64,000 nucleotides of DNA from Cepaea nemoralis (GCA_014155875.1 JACEFZ010027105.1:47501-111500); one strand, 5' to 3'. Counted from the first letter of the stretch, positions 43,718-55,735 are shown. Translations and numbers: made by a program. Notes: generated from the letters alone by a model not told the origin.

Positions 43718-43812
43718 TAACGAAATTCGAGCCCAGGAATCGAACTTTCATCCAACCGCACTCGTGCAACTATCAGCGGACCTTCTTAACCGCTACGCCA
43801 ACGAGACAAAAA
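43718..43812 (-). repeat. tRNA-like sequence (SINE head)
   Basis: On the minus strand GTTGGCGTAGCGGTTAAGA (A box) and AAAGTTCGATTCCTGGGC (B box) are spaced as in a tRNA with a long variable region. No body was identified, so a lone SINE head or tRNA pseudogene is possible. Confidence 0.5.
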
Positions 43813-43814
43813 GA

Positions 43815-44065
43815 GGATTTAAAAGGTCAGAGGATCGGATTCATTGCACCGCGTTTTATCCCATATGGCCCGGACTCTTTATGCAGGGCGGCCCGTCGAA
43901 AGCGTCACACAAAGCACGAACTCCGTAGCTTCAGCGACGATACCGTTTGTCTCCGAAAAAACAACACTCGCGAAACGAACGACGTGGCCCGGAATCGAAC
44001 CCACAATCTTCGGAGCGCGAGGCAGGCGACATAAGCACTTCGCCACAGACTCCGCCGCTAACGAA
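43815..44065 (-). mobile_element. SINE2 copy
   Basis: The minus-strand head has GTCTGTGGCGAAGTGCTTAT (A box) and GTGGGTTCGATTCCGGGCC (B box). The body has GAGTTCGTGCTTTGTGTGAC and the end CATATGGGATAAAACGCGGT. Confidence 0.8.
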
Positions 44066-44139
44066 GGAGGGGGAGACCTAGCAACAATGAAGAAAATAAA
44101 TACGAGGGAGCTTGTGCATGAACACCTTACAAATGTCAT

Positions 44140-44280
44140 AGCAATTGCTTCTTTTTTTTTCTTCTGCGTTTATCCGGAGTGTTTTTTTCCCCCAGACGTA
44201 ATTGCGTTGTGCCGAATTTTGCTCCCGTAAGCCGACACATCCGACTTCAGCGGGCGTTTGTTGACCGGGTTAGCCTTCCC
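44140..44280 (+). repeat. unclassified dispersed repeat R5
   Basis: Matches the reverse complement of 31920-32095: TTCTTCTGCGTTTATCCGGA, ATTGCGTTGTGCC, CCGACACATCCGACTTC and CGTTTGTTGACCG. Confidence 0.5.
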
Positions 44281-45012
44281 AGGTGTTTCTAAGGACTGTC
44301 GACTCTCACTGTTGTTGTGCTGTCCACATCTCAGCTGGTCAAGTTAGAACGACTAAACCATCAAGGGTAGGCAGGGGCAGTCCATGGGCATTCTCCGCCA
44401 TCCAAGAAGGCTTCCGTAATTGCAGAGCCAACACATAGCGCTCTGGTACTAGGCTCACCAAAGGGTCGTCACGTCCTGCGCATGGCTGCTTCAATTTCTC
44501 ACTTCCGTATATTGGGCATTTCGTTCGCTACTGGCCGCTCCCCACCCAAACCAGGAAAGGTCAGTTTTCAGACGACATCCATTCAGCAAGCTTTCGCTTC
44601 GGACTTTCTCCGTAATGGATTCGCTACCCAAGCGTTCTATTTCGTGTTAATAAGACGTTTTCCCACCTTTCATTACGCTCACTCAATGAGCTTTTGATAC
44701 GGACTTACATCGTAACCATTGCGAGCCCCTGGGACTCTTTTTCCACCTTTGGTAACGCTCACGAGGTAGGCTGCAGATGCTGCCGTTCAGCATCTTACCC
44801 CCATGCCGCAGAGGCTGAGTAATGGCCAGGCCCTCACATCCGAGAGATATTGACTTAGAGGCGTTAAGCCATGTCCCTCAGCTGAGAACCCTAGGCTAAG
44901 TGCTGGACCAAGTATGTAGTGAAGCATGTAGTGGCACCATGCAAATGATTCGGACTTCATACAGTGGATTTGCTAGCCATGGCACATTCCGTTTCGTTTC
45001 ACTTTGCCACTA
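44281..45012. other. no recognised gene; sequence abutting the 18S copy
   Basis: GC-balanced sequence with no open frame of note. It does not continue 18S and I find no 5.8S or ITS signature, so the rRNA fragment ends abruptly here. Confidence 0.4.
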
Positions 45013-46136
45013 GGGTCGCTAGTCGGCATCGTTTATGGTCAGACATACGACAGTGTCTGATCGTCTTCGCGCCTCTGACTTTCGTTCTTGATTAATGAAA
45101 GCATTCTTGACAAATGCTTTCGCAGTAGCTCGCATTGCGGAGATCCAAGAATTTCACCTCTAACGCCGCAATATGAATGTCCCCGTTTGTCCCTGTTAAT
45201 CATTACCTCCAGTTCCGAAAACCAACAAAACAGAACCGAGGTCTTATACCCCCACTTCCGTAAACCGACAAAATAGAACCGAGGTCCGATTCCATTATTC
45301 AATGCACCACTATTCAGGCAGCCGAGGCCTGTTTTAAAGCTGTAATTTGTTTTCCAAAGTAAACGCGCCGGCCACCCGGGACGCTCAGCAAAGAGCACCC
45401 ACGGGAGAGAGCCGGTAGACGGTAGGGTAGGAACAACGGGCAGTGAACCGGCTTGAGCCGGACCGTCAGCCTGCACATGAGATCCAACTACGAGCTTTCT
45501 AACTGCAACAACTTTAATATACGCTTTTGAAGCTGGAATTACCGCGGCTGCTGGCACTAGACCTGTTCTCCAATAGATATTCGTTAAAGGATTTAAAGTG
45601 TACTCATTCCAATTACAGGGCCTCGATAGTCTCGTATTGTTATTTTTCGTCACTATCTCCCCGTGCCGGGAGTGGATAAGTTGCGCATTGCTGCCTTCGG
45701 TGGTAGCCGTTTCTCATGTTCTCTGTCTCCGGAATCGAACCCTGATTCCCCGTTACCCGTTACAAACATGGTAGGCATGTCACGTATCATCGACATTTGA
45801 TAGGGCAGACATTTGAATGATGCGTTGCCGGCACGTAAGGCCATGCGGTCAGCACAAAGTTATCCATAGTCACCATTAGGAACGCGGTGCCCCCCGAAGG
45901 GCAACGACGTTTGGTTTGGAACGAATAAAAGCGCTCTTTCCGTGAGGGTTGGAGCTTGGTAAACATGTATTAGCTCTAGAATTGCCACAGCTATCCAATT
46001 AGGATCGAGTCATCTAAGGAACCTCGACTGATTTAATGAGCTTTTTTGCGGTTTCACCGTGAGATAGTGTGAACTTAGACATGCATGGCTTAATCTTTGA
46101 GACAAGCATATGACTACTGGCAGGATCAACCAGATA
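45013..46136 (-). pseudogene. 18S rRNA, 5' 60% only, with 43-bp internal duplication
   Basis: On the minus strand it begins TATCTGGTTGATCCTGCC at 46136 and follows the eukaryotic small-subunit RNA through GCCAGCAGCCGCGGTAATTC, GAGGTGAAATTCTTGGATC and CATAAACGATGCCGACTAG. It breaks off near 45013, so about 700 bases of the 3' part are missing. A conserved segment is duplicated in tandem (45201-45243 and 45244-45286, with several differences). Invariant positions are changed, for example GCAGTTAGAAAGC for GCAGTTAAAAAGC and CGCAAAAAAGCTC for CGAATGGCTC. It is a degenerate, truncated copy and not a working rDNA unit. Confidence 0.88.
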
Positions 46137-46320
46137 TCTATCGCACAGACGGACTATTCACGCACACGCAGACCAAGAGTAGGAATCGCTCAGTGCACGC
46201 CCTCGGTATCCGGTGATACATGCAAAACCACTAGACGACTACCGACGAGCTTTCAAGCTACGCCATGAAGAGCTGACCGAAAAGCTATGCCAGCTTACTG
46301 ACTGCAGGCCGACTACTAAT
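46137..46320. other. sequence upstream of the 18S copy
   Basis: Could be a remnant of the external transcribed spacer. A plus-strand frame starting at 46213 runs into the GA microsatellite. No domain was recognised. Confidence 0.3.
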
Positions 46321-46437
<117 letters not shown>

Positions 46438-46930
46438 TTATCGAGACCCTGTCGTTCGGTCCTACAAAAATTGCTCTTTCACCAGCTCAAACCACGCTTT
46501 GGCTGCGAGCTACGCTACGTTCACATTCTCGAAACGTCTGCCTCTCTAACTACCGTTGGCTGGGAAGATCCCGATTTGTCAGACCTCGCACAGCCATCCG
46601 AGACAATGAACGTTAGACGTGGGACTGATCTTGCAAACCAGGCCAGCCCTCACTGATAGCAGTTACAATAACCAAGCCACTGTATTGTTGTTAAGTATGT
46701 CAAGAGTGTTCAGCACTTGACATCACTGGTGCAGTCGAATAGAGTGGACATAAGGACAGTTTGAAGATGGCCCCACTTTTAACATACACCAAAGAGGAGC
46801 AGCGTTCTGTTATTCGTCTTTAAAAAAAACAAAAAAACATATCAGTGAATGGTGAAATCTATAGAAATTCATCGGTGAATAAAGGTCCGGTTATGAGTGG
46901 AGTAGGAAGTTTCACAACGGAGTGACGTCT

Positions 46931-46938
46931 GTGACAGA
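46931..46938 (+). other. hAT target-site duplication (left), GTGACAGA
   Basis: Eight bases, exactly repeated at 48866-48873. Confidence 0.92.
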
Positions 46939-47332
46939 CAGTGTTGCCATTTTAGTGCCTTTCGCACTAAATTTAGTGCTTTTTCAAGCCATTTAGTGCG
47001 AAAATTTTACTTTTAGCGCAGCCGCGTAAATTTAGTGCTTCACAAAATATTTTTTGGTGCTTTTTGGTGCTTTGTTTGGGTGGGTAAAAATTACTTTAAA
47101 AATCATTTTGGGAACACTAAAAAGCCGAATTTGAACTGAAGCGAGGGAGTAAAACAGTCTTAGTGCGTTACCGTGCAATATTCAACTAATTTAACTCCTT
47201 TTAATACGATTTAGCTGAAAGCGAACGCCATCTTGCAGACAAGTCCAAACGTCAATACATTAGCTTGTAATCGAGTTCATAATTTTGTGGTGTCTACATT
47301 ATCCTTTCATTTAAGCTTATTTGTGTTTCACC

Positions 47333-48519
47333 ATGAGCAAGAAATATTGTCAACATTTCAGAGAACAGTGGCTCAGTGACACGAGATTTCAAAAATGGTT
47401 GTTAAAAGTAGAAGGGGATAATACTAAGTGTTTTTGAAAATATTGCAAATGTTCAATTGCAGCCAGGTTAAATGATATTGAGAGGCACAAGAATACAACG
47501 AAACACCCGAAAGCCCAACAACCATTCAGTACACAAAGGCAAACAACAATTGCATTTGACAAACTGAAAGATGATGTCAAAGAAACAGAAGGATGTATGT
47601 CTTTGTTCATAGCTGGCCATTGTTCGCTTCGCGTTGTTGACCATTTAAGTGAATTCTGCAAGGTAAACTTTGGTGACAGCAAAGGTTGCAAGAACTTTAA
47701 GCTTAGGAGAACTAAGTGCAGAGCAGTTATTTCAAATGTACTTGCACCATATTTCACAACAGACTTGACAGCTGATATTGGCAAAAGTAAATACAGCTTA
47801 TTGATTGATGAGAGCAATGACATTTCTGAAACTAAGCTACTTGAAGTAGCTATTAGCTACTATTCAGAGACAAGAAAGCAGTTTGTGGTTACTTACTTAG
47901 ATTTAGTTGAACTGAGTGACTGCAACGCACAGGCAATATGCAATGCGTTAAAAGATTGTTTAAACAAGAATGGACTTGAGTTGCAAAGACTAGTTGCACT
48001 CGGCATTGACAATGCGTCTGTCATGACAGGTGTAAACAATGGAGTATATACAAAATTAAAATCCGAAGTTCCTCAACTGGTACTAATTAGGTGTGTATGT
48101 CATTCCCTTCAGCTGGCAGTGTCACAGGCTGCAGCTGCTTGTCTGCCCAGGAACATATAGTTCATGATTAGAGAAACATGTAACTGGTTTTCTCACTCAT
48201 TTTACCTCATTTTAATGCGGGCGAGGAGCGTATTTTCAGTCAGATGGGAGATATAAAATCAAAATTGCGGAACAGACTGAGCATCAAGAGTTTGACAGCT
48301 GTTTTGACTATTAGATATGGAATGAAAAGATATGGCAAATGCTGTCATGATTATAAACTACCTAAGGATATTCTGCGAAAAATTGGATCACAGGAGGCAT
48401 ATACATGTTTCTTTCAATCATCCTCCTCATCCTCATCATCGCAGAAGGAAACACAACAGGAAATAGCTACAGAAACTGAAGAGGAGTTGTTTGACTGGGA
48501 TTTGGCAGATCTGGAATAA
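47333..48519 (+). pseudogene. hAT transposase (SCAND3/ZBED-like) with internal deletion
   Basis: From ATG 47333 the frame gives a BED-type zinc-finger region with histidines in RLNDIERHKNTTKH. A TGA at 47435 lies where a finger cysteine would be expected. Next come LLIDESNDISETKLLEVAIS (catalytic Asp region) and LGIDNASVMTGVNNGV followed by RCVCHSLQLAVSQ, typical hAT core blocks. The frame ends at 48160. About 300 or more codons usually found next are missing. A second frame (48220-48519) supplies the C-terminal dimerisation segment KSKLRNRLSIKSLTAVLTIR and GKCCHDYKLP. The gene cannot make a working transposase. Confidence 0.85.
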
Positions 48520-48579
48520 ACTTCATTCTAATATTCAGTGATAATAATAAATTATAATGTGCTACTTTATAACATTTTG

Positions 48580-48850
48580 AATGAACACAGCCAGTGCTTG
48601 TTTTAGTGATTTCCCCCAAAAATATTACAATTTAGTGCTTTTTTTGGCTCGAGAGTAGTTCTGATTGGGATTTGGCGGATCTGGAATAAACTTCATTGTA
48701 ATATGAAGTGATAATAATAAATTATACTGTGCTACCTTGTTACATTTGTAATAAAAACAGTTGGTGCTGTTTTTTTTTTGGTGCTTTCCCAAAAATGTTG
48801 GTGCTTTTTAGTGCTGTTTTGGGTCGATTTTGGTGCTTTTTCATCAAAGG
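48580..48850 (+). repeat. hAT sub-terminal repeats with internal duplication
   Basis: GATTTGGCAGATCTGGAATA (48500) and GATTTGGCGGATCTGGAATA (48669) head a duplicated segment of about 170 bp that includes the end of the transposase frame. Repeated TTAGTGCTTTT and TTGGTGCTTT motifs follow. Confidence 0.7.
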
Positions 48851-49025
48851 GAGATGGCAACACTGGTGACAGACTGTTCACGATCAGGGCAGTCACGCCG
48901 AGTAGTGACCCCAGAGTCGATTTTTCTTCAGGTATCCAAGCACTTTATTGGTGCTGGAGGACTTGCATTGAATGCAGTGGTGGCTACATCGAAAACTTAT
49001 ACATTACATTTGTTCTCTACTTGTT

Positions 49026-49028
<3 letters not shown>

Positions 49029-49084
<56 letters not shown>

Positions 49085-49161
49085 GCACGCACGCACGCAC
49101 GCACCCACCACACACACACACACACACAAACACACACACGCACGCACGCACGCATACACAC

Positions 49162-49239
<78 letters not shown>

Positions 49240-49240
49240 A
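49029..49240. repeat. (CA)n-(GCAC)n-(GA)n compound microsatellite
   Basis: CA repeats, GCAC repeats and GA repeats follow one another at the 3' end of the mariner remnant. Confidence 0.95.
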
Positions 49241-49255
49241 GAAGCCCCCTCGTAG

Positions 49256-49635
49256 ATACAGAGATAAACAAGGTGGGGAAGAAATGTATGGAGATAAAAG
49301 AGATAGTAAAGGCTAGGACGGCTTCGCGTCTGTTGCCTCTGTGCCAATGCTCCAAAAAAAAAAGGGGGGGGGGGGGAGGGGGTATAACGGGCAGAAGAAT
49401 AAAGAGGACCCTGGCTTTCAAATAGCCTGTTTATTGCTTTAAACTTCCACTTTATAGCTGGAACTTTTAACTCGTGGGCGCGAGAATGTAATTGTTTCCT
49501 GGCGCAAATCCTTAGATAAGGGCACAAATTGAATTAACATTGATTTGTCCACTTTCTCTGTTTATATTTATGTAATTTATATCACAGTTATTGGTGTTTA
49601 TGGTCCTTTAAATTAATTTAATTCAGTTATCGCAG
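49256..49635. other. no recognised gene; includes poly-G run
   Basis: Contains an A10-G16 stretch at 49357-49383 and AT-rich sequence. No feature was assigned. Confidence 0.35.
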
Positions 49636-49639
49636 ACGG

Positions 49640-50040
49640 CTTCAATTACTATCGCAGTACAGAAGTGGACAATCGTCCAGCACAATAAAAGTGGACATTT
49701 GTATGACATATTAACGGTGGACATTTGTTTATTATTAAAAGTGGACATTTGTCAAACGTAGTAATATGAGGACATTTGTTTAATATAATAAAATAGGGCA
49801 TTTGTCTAACATATTAAAAGTGGACATTTCTATGGATTATTAACAAATATAAATTTGACATAAAAAGTGGATATTTTTCAAACATACTAAACGTTAGGAA
49901 TTTACATAGCATATTGAAAGGTGGGAATTATATACGGCACTACAATGTGACATTTTTTGGGGGACATAATCAAACGTGGACATTTTCTAACATCTTAACA
50001 AACATATTTTGTTCACTCACTTTTAACTCAAGCGAAGTCC
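49640..50040 (+). repeat. ~27-bp minisatellite, diverged left part
   Basis: Units such as AAAAGTGGACATTTGTCAAA with CATATT repeat about every 27 bases. The array continues at 50276 in the same orientation beyond a SINE3 insertion. Confidence 0.75.
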
Positions 50041-50044
50041 ACGA

Positions 50045-50275
50045 TAGACTTAGTTTTACGTGTGGGCTAGCTTTCCCTATTACCAGTGTCCCTCTGCATT
50101 AGACGAACCCACTCCGACTTCTGAGGTACTCGTAATTTACGGCCTCGAGTCAAGGATGAGAATTCAACATTGTAGTCCAACTGACTGGTGTAGGAATTGA
50201 AGCCACTACCTAGTTATCAGCACACGGAGATTTAAAAGCCAGCGGTGTTATCCATTCGGCAATGCTGACCTCCTC
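50045..50275 (-). mobile_element. SINE3 copy within a minisatellite
   Basis: Reverse-orientation landmarks: GCTTTCCCTATTACCAGTGT, CCCACTCCGACTTCTGAGG, CTTAAATCTCCGTGTGCTGA (on minus) and the head near GCCGAATGGATAACACC (minus). Confidence 0.75.
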
Positions 50276-50650
50276 TGACATATTGAAAGGTGGACATTTT
50301 TCTGACATATTGAGAGGTTGACATTTTAATGACATATTGAGAGGTGGACATTGTTCTGACATATTGAGAAGTGGATATTTTTCTGACATATTGAGAGGTG
50401 GATATTTTCCTGACATATTGAGAAGTGGGCATTTTTCTTACATATTGTGAGGTCAACATATTAATGACATATTGAGAAGTGGATATTTTTCTGACATATT
50501 GAAAGGTGGACATTTTTCTGACATATTGAGAGGTTGACATTTTCCTGACATATTGAAAGGTGGACATGTTTCAGACGTATTGAAGTTTCTGACATATTGA
50601 GATTTAAACATTTTTCTAACATATTGAAAGGTAGACATTTTTGTGAAGTA
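50276..50650 (+). repeat. 27-bp minisatellite, right part
   Basis: The monomer is TGACATATTGAGAGGTGGAC plus ATTTTTC. About 13 units. Confidence 0.9.
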
Positions 50651-50759
50651 TTAAAATCACATCTGTTTCGACGGACTAATATTGAAACTATAGTTATTGG
50701 CAAGAGGGACAAAGAATCCTGTAGAATATGACGCAGAATGGACATAACTAAGAGTCTAA

Positions 50760-52020
50760 TTGTGTGACGCTAGTTAACTGCAGGATGCCACGGACAGTCT
50801 ATACGTGGTGCTGGGGGATGATGGTTGTCACAGAGGGTCAATGTATGACGCGGATACATGCCTGATGTCACAGCAAGTCTATATATGGCATTATCGGATG
50901 TAGGTCGTCACAGAGTCAATGTATGACATTGGCAGGTGTAGGCTGTCACAGAGTCTTTGTACGACATTGGCAGATGTAGGTTGTCACTGTGTATATGCAT
51001 GACGCTATCACATGTAGGAATCACGGAGGTCTATCTATGACGCTATCAGATGTCGGAATCACATAGTCTATCTACAGATACAGGAGTCACGGAGGTCTAT
51101 GTATAACGCTGGTAGATACAGGAGTCACATACTATTTATAACGGTGATAGACATACGAGTCACATAATCTATGTATAACGCTGGTTGATACATGAGTCAC
51201 AGAATCTATATATAACACTGGGTGATACAGGAGTCACACTGTCTATGTATAACGTGAGAGAAACAGAGGTCACGGAGTCTATGTACAACGCTGGTTGATT
51301 CAGGAGTCACAGAGTCTATGTATAACGCAGATAGATACAGGAGTCACATACTATATTTAAAACGGTGGTAGATACAGGAGTCACAGATTCTATGTATACC
51401 ACTGGTAGATGCAGGAGTCACACTGTCTATGTACAACGTGATAGAAACAAAAGTCACATAATCTATATGTAACACTTGCAGATGCAGGAGTCACAGAATC
51501 TATGTATAACGCAGGTAGATACAGGAGTCACATTCTATTTATAACGGTGATAGACACACGAGTCACAGAATCTATGTATAACGCTGGTAGATACAGGAGT
51601 CACAGTCTATTTATAACGGTGATAGACACACGAGTCACAGAAACTATGTATAACGCTGGTTGATACAGGAGTCACATACTATATTTAAAACGGTGGTAGT
51701 TACAGGAGTCACAGAGTCTATGTATAACACTGGTAGATGCAGGAGTCACACTGTCTATGTATAACGTGATAGAAACAAGAGTCACATAATCTATGTATAA
51801 CACTGGCAGATGCAGGAGTCACACTATCTATGTATAACGTGAGAGAAACAGGAGTCACAGAAAGTATGTATAACGCTGGTTGACATGAGTCACAGAGCTT
51901 ATGTATAACACTGGTAGAGTCAGACTGTCTATGTATAACACGAGAGAAACAGGAGTCACAGAGTCTATGCATAGCACAGATCGATACTGGAGTCACAAAG
52001 TTTACATATGACGACAGTAG
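50760..52020 (+). repeat. ~37-bp minisatellite
   Basis: The monomer is GTCACAGAGTCTATGTATAA followed by CGCTGGTAGATACAGGA, increasingly diverged toward both ends. About 34 units. Confidence 0.9.
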
Positions 52021-53010
52021 TATTCTATGTAGTATTCTGGTTTTAGACTCATCAAATCACAGAGATATATGACTGTCTGATGTGGTCAGAAAGTCTGTCG
52101 TCTAGCGTTGGCAGACAGCAGGTGTCAAAGAGAGTCTACACGTGGGTATGGTAGAACCAAACTCAAACGCGTACATCTGCTGTAAGGCTATTCTGAGCAT
52201 TTACACCCTGATACTAAACTCTCGAGGCGGGATGTCTTTTGTCATCGTGCAGCTCCATTTTTTACCCAGATTACTTAAAGGGGCAGCAAGACATTTTCTA
52301 TGAGGTAAAGCGGCGTGGGACTACCGATCACTTATCTCCTTTAGTCTCGAAATGTAGGCCTAGAACCGCATTCCCAAAATACGAAGATGGCACATACACT
52401 TAATCCTCTTATATTTTACTTTTACAGTGAGCCAGCCAGACTGGTTTCACTTTTTCTAACCATTGCAAAGACGTTTCGTTTTGAATCTCGGCCATCTCGT
52501 TTAAAATCAAGGTCACGCCGTCCCAACACAAGAACTCTACAGCCAATCAGCTGATTCCGCTATCCTGTAATCAGCCAATCAAATGACAATAATGGCGGAT
52601 AATAAAGGAACAGCGCTAGTTAATTACCAGAAGTGAAAATGCTTTGAGTAATTTAAAATCATGAGCCGAAATAGCTACGATCCATAACTCTTTAAATTCC
52701 AGAATTTTGTAACAGCAGATCTATAAAAATAGACGCGGAAGTGGCAAATAGGAAAGCCAAATGGCTTTAGTATAAGTTGAATCAAACGCCGACATCACAT
52801 CATTCAGCACATTTCCACTCGTGTTCAGTCTAATCTTAAACAACCAAAGAAGCTCGAAGTCAATGCTAACGGTCCCATGCCTCACTGTGTGCCCCTCTGG
52901 CCTTTCATCGGAGTACTGACGGTGGGTCAGATTCCAGGACACTTCCTGCCTCACCATTTTCTCCAGACGATGATGGCGTATTTGTTCTTCCATACTATGG
53001 TGTTTGTCCA
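52021..53010. other. no recognised gene
   Basis: Mixed sequence. Minus-strand frame 52721-53014 (97 codons) adjoins the family C LINE 3' end and may be part of its tail; no domain. Confidence 0.35.
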
Positions 53011-53425
53011 TCAAGAATTATGATGACCATTCATTTCATCCAGTGGTTGGAAGGGAGCAGTGAGTCTTAAGATGGCTGGTAAAGCCTATGTTGGCTCGAA
53101 GTGTTCTTTGACAATGTGGGCAAATAATGCTTGAGGTTCCAGGAGGAGGTTCTCCTGCTGTGGTTTTATTGTTTTCACAGCTCTTGCTGTGCTGTTGGCT
53201 TCACAAGTGACTACACCTTTGCGTAATGATATACGCCATGAATTTCGATCTTTGCCAGCAGTCTCTCAAGTGTCGTGATGAATTCCAAAAGCTTTTAGTG
53301 AAATCTTCAGAATGTCTTTAAAGAGTTTCCTCTGGCCGCTTTGGGAGCGTTTACCATCAGCGCAGCTCATCGTTAAAAAAAAAATCTTTATGAAAGCCTG
53401 TCGTCTGGCATGCGAGATAACTGAC
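53011..53425 (-). pseudogene. LINE C-terminus, family C (CR1/RTE-like) with terminal zinc finger
   Basis: On the minus strand: a decayed LPKRPEETL, HSEDFTKSFWNSSRHLRDCW region (the LPKRxxxGxxxxRFKDTLKxSLK block of this family), then CPHCQRTLRANIGFTSHLKT, a C2H2-type finger at the very end. The same order occurs at 55740-56510. Confidence 0.65.
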
Positions 53426-53434
53426 CAATCCAGC

Positions 53435-53765
53435 GAATCTGGTACTTCATTTCTACACTGTACACACGATCCCTATGGGCCCTGGCCACATCTGTCTTAT
53501 CGTCCATCAGTACCCCACCCAGAGATGCAGACTCAGCCAATGTGTCCACCTGCTCGTCTCCAAACCCACCAGCATGTCCTGTGGAAAAGATCCAACGGGC
53601 GTTCCCTATCTTTGATTTTTAAACTGAAACCTGCCACTCTGTACGAAGCGTGCCTGTCGTTACCTGTCCTAGCATTCTCTGTGAGTCCGTTACAATCAAG
53701 ACCTGCGTATGCTGTTTGTATTTCTATTGTATGCTGTGACCCAATATAAACAGTAAGACAATGTA
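53435..53765 (-). pseudogene. RNase H domain fragment of a retroelement
   Basis: Minus-strand pieces read VTDSQRMLGQVTTGTLRTEW (catalytic TDSQ near 53690), TGHAGGFGDEQVDTLAESAS (near 53540) and LMDDKTDVARAHRD. One frameshift separates them. The fragment joins the family C reverse transcriptase end directly, near 53430. Confidence 0.7.
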
Positions 53766-55165
53766 TTATCACACATCATACGTTGCTTGGGACTGACCGA
53801 GTTAACTTGTCAAATAGTTTGGCTTGCTACCAGTGGCTTATATGTAGAACAAAAGACGAGTAAATGAAAGTTAATAGCCTATGAAAGGTAGAAAACAAAA
53901 CGATTAACAATTTTGCATGAAGAAAATTGTACCACTTTTCTACCTAAACAAGTTAATAATTTTGTACTCAGAAATATTGATCAATATTGTGCCCAAAATA
54001 TTTACCAAGAAAACATAACTTATTTTTTACATAGAACACTTGACTAATTGTGTACCACGAAAACATGATTAATGTTCGACCAAGAAAATTAAACTTGACC
54101 ACTTTCTACCAATACAATTTGACCAACTTTTTATTCCAAGAAAATTTCACTAATTTTATATCAAAAAGAATAAAATGCTGTGAAACAAAGAAAACCTACG
54201 GTGGAAAAGAAAAAGACAAAAATGAAATTGAAAGAGGGGACAACACTGATAATTTGACTGTTAAAAATGGAAGTGAAAATGATAAAAATGAAAAATGACA
54301 TATAAGAATAGACAGATAAAAATAAATAAACAGAAAGTAGGATATACATACTGAAATAAAAGTAGACAGAAATAGGAAAAAGAGGAAAAGGACAAAGATA
54401 TAGATGATGCAAAGAAGAAAGTAAGGTGAAGAAAAATAAATAGCTTATTACGAAAGATTGAACGATAAAAAGAAGAGATGGCCGATATGCATAATAGTAT
54501 ACTAGATGTAAAGTAAACAAGAGCGAAAACATTACTAGAAAACACAGCAACAGCAAGGTTAAAAACGAACAAACAGAATACAGAAATAAAGCCTAGAAAA
54601 TAAAGAGACAAAAATTAGCCCTGATATATTGCTTTGCAATAAAGAAAGACAAGGCAAGCATTAATTGTCCAGCTGTTCCTCAGACAAGAAATAAAACAGA
54701 CACAAGCGGGAAAACTGCACCATTAAGAACATACAATCGCAGACATTACACAGACATGGAGACATTCAATCAACGTGTAATGGCTATTTTCTCAATCACG
54801 AAGTGCGAGAATGGCTACTGCACATACGAAAGAACAGGAAAACAGACACAATGAAGACAGGAAAAGAAAAACAAATTTAAAGAAACATGGTGATAGGTGT
54901 TGCAATCATCATGCCGAATGTTGAGATGTGTTTAGCCTTGAGACAGATAAGACGCCTGGGCTGCCTTCAGTTTGAATTTGTGCCGGATGTAAACACTGAA
55001 GACACAAAGAATACGTTGCACGATTTATTGTCTGGCATATTTCACTGCATCTCCTCAGATGCATGCTGCAGAATTATGTAACATATGAAGTGAATGGATG
55101 AGTTGGGTGATCGCTGACATTTCACCGAGATTCTAAGAATGTGCAACGAAGGAATTTAGTCGAGA
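53766..55165. other. A-rich sequence without recognised gene
   Basis: Repeated CTACC-AAGAAAA-TT-ACTAATTTT phrases at 53900-54170 suggest a decayed tandem repeat. 54180-54640 is adenine-rich. Hydrophobic minus-strand frames reflect that bias. No domain. Confidence 0.4.
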
Positions 55166-55169
55166 TGTT

Positions 55170-55265
55170 AGTTGCAAGTAATTTTACTGGACGTCGCAAT
55201 CAACCCCGGCATGTATTAGCTGTTTTGGACCTTTTATGCAATTTTACGGTCAGTTGTTTGCCTTT
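55170..55265 (-). mobile_element. SINE1 3' fragment
   Basis: TTTTACTGGACGTCGCAATC, ACCCCGGCATG and ATTTTACGGTCAGTTGTTTG in reverse orientation. Confidence 0.6.
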
Positions 55266-55735
55266 ACGAAGGTGTGGTTTTAAAGAAGAATGATGAAAGC
55301 ACCTTGGATTGATAGAAAGAGTAATGAAGACATCTCGAAAGTAGTTAAGAACTGATCACTCGAATCTAAATAAGAAGTCCATATTCTTTCGGCATGTCAT
55401 GAGAAGATAAAAGCCGGAGTATGTCGTCACAACGGGAAAGTTGGAGACGGAGAAGGAGGGGAGGCCAAGAAAGTTAGAAAGTTTGACATCGTGGCAATGA
55501 AGGAATATCGGTAGCAGAAATGATTGGTAATACGTGAGACAGGAGGCTGTGGACAGACATGATCACCCTCGACACACGGCATGGACTATAAGAAGATTGG
55601 CAGTACACGAGACAGAAGGCTGTGGACATACATGATCACCCACGACACACGGCATGGACTATAAGAAGATTGGCAGTACACGAGACAGAAGGCTGTGGGT
55701 AGACATTTTAACCAACGCCACACGGCATGGACTAG
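55266..55735 (+). pseudogene. LINE C-terminus, family D, with threefold 3' tail
   Basis: Decayed codons read RRMMKAPWIDRKSNEDISKV, then VVTTGKLETEKEGRPRKL, parallel to 14607-14830. The 3' end, ACACGAGACAGAAGGCTGTG through CACACGGCATGGACTATAAG, is present three times in tandem (about 82 bp each, 55529-55735). A fourth copy is at 56455-56525. Confidence 0.6.

Larger units (their letters stand above)
46939..48865 (+). mobile_element. hAT transposon, 1.9 kb, ends and 8-bp target duplication intact
   Basis: The ends CAGTGTTGCCATTTTAGTGC and the complement of GAGATGGCAACACTG are inverted hAT termini. Eight-base GTGACAGA flanks both sides. Sub-terminal regions are rich in repeated TTTAGTGCTTTT and TTGGTGCTTT motifs, which resemble clustered transposase-binding sites. 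The interior holds a broken transposase gene. It lies inside a mariner remnant. Confidence 0.9.
46767..49255 (+). pseudogene. internally deleted mariner-like transposon, split by a hAT element
   Basis: At 46767 an ATG opens MAPLLTYTKEEQRSVIR, a mariner transposase N-terminus that breaks at a stop after 18 residues. After the nested hAT element, 48940-48990 encodes the C-terminal end (YWCWRTCIECSGGYIE). A CA/GA array and the terminus GAAGCCCCCTCGTA (49242-49255) follow. The DDE centre is absent. The 14.9-15.7 kb remnant has the same architecture, so the deletion predates the spread of this subfamily. Confidence 0.65.

Noticed and set aside
43718..43812. functional tRNA gene
   Set aside because: A and B boxes are present but the acceptor stem does not pair convincingly and the context is SINE-rich.
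45039..45844. 204-codon frame on the minus strand and adjacent 63-codon frame
   Set aside because: They lie inside the 18S rRNA copy and are its chance translations.
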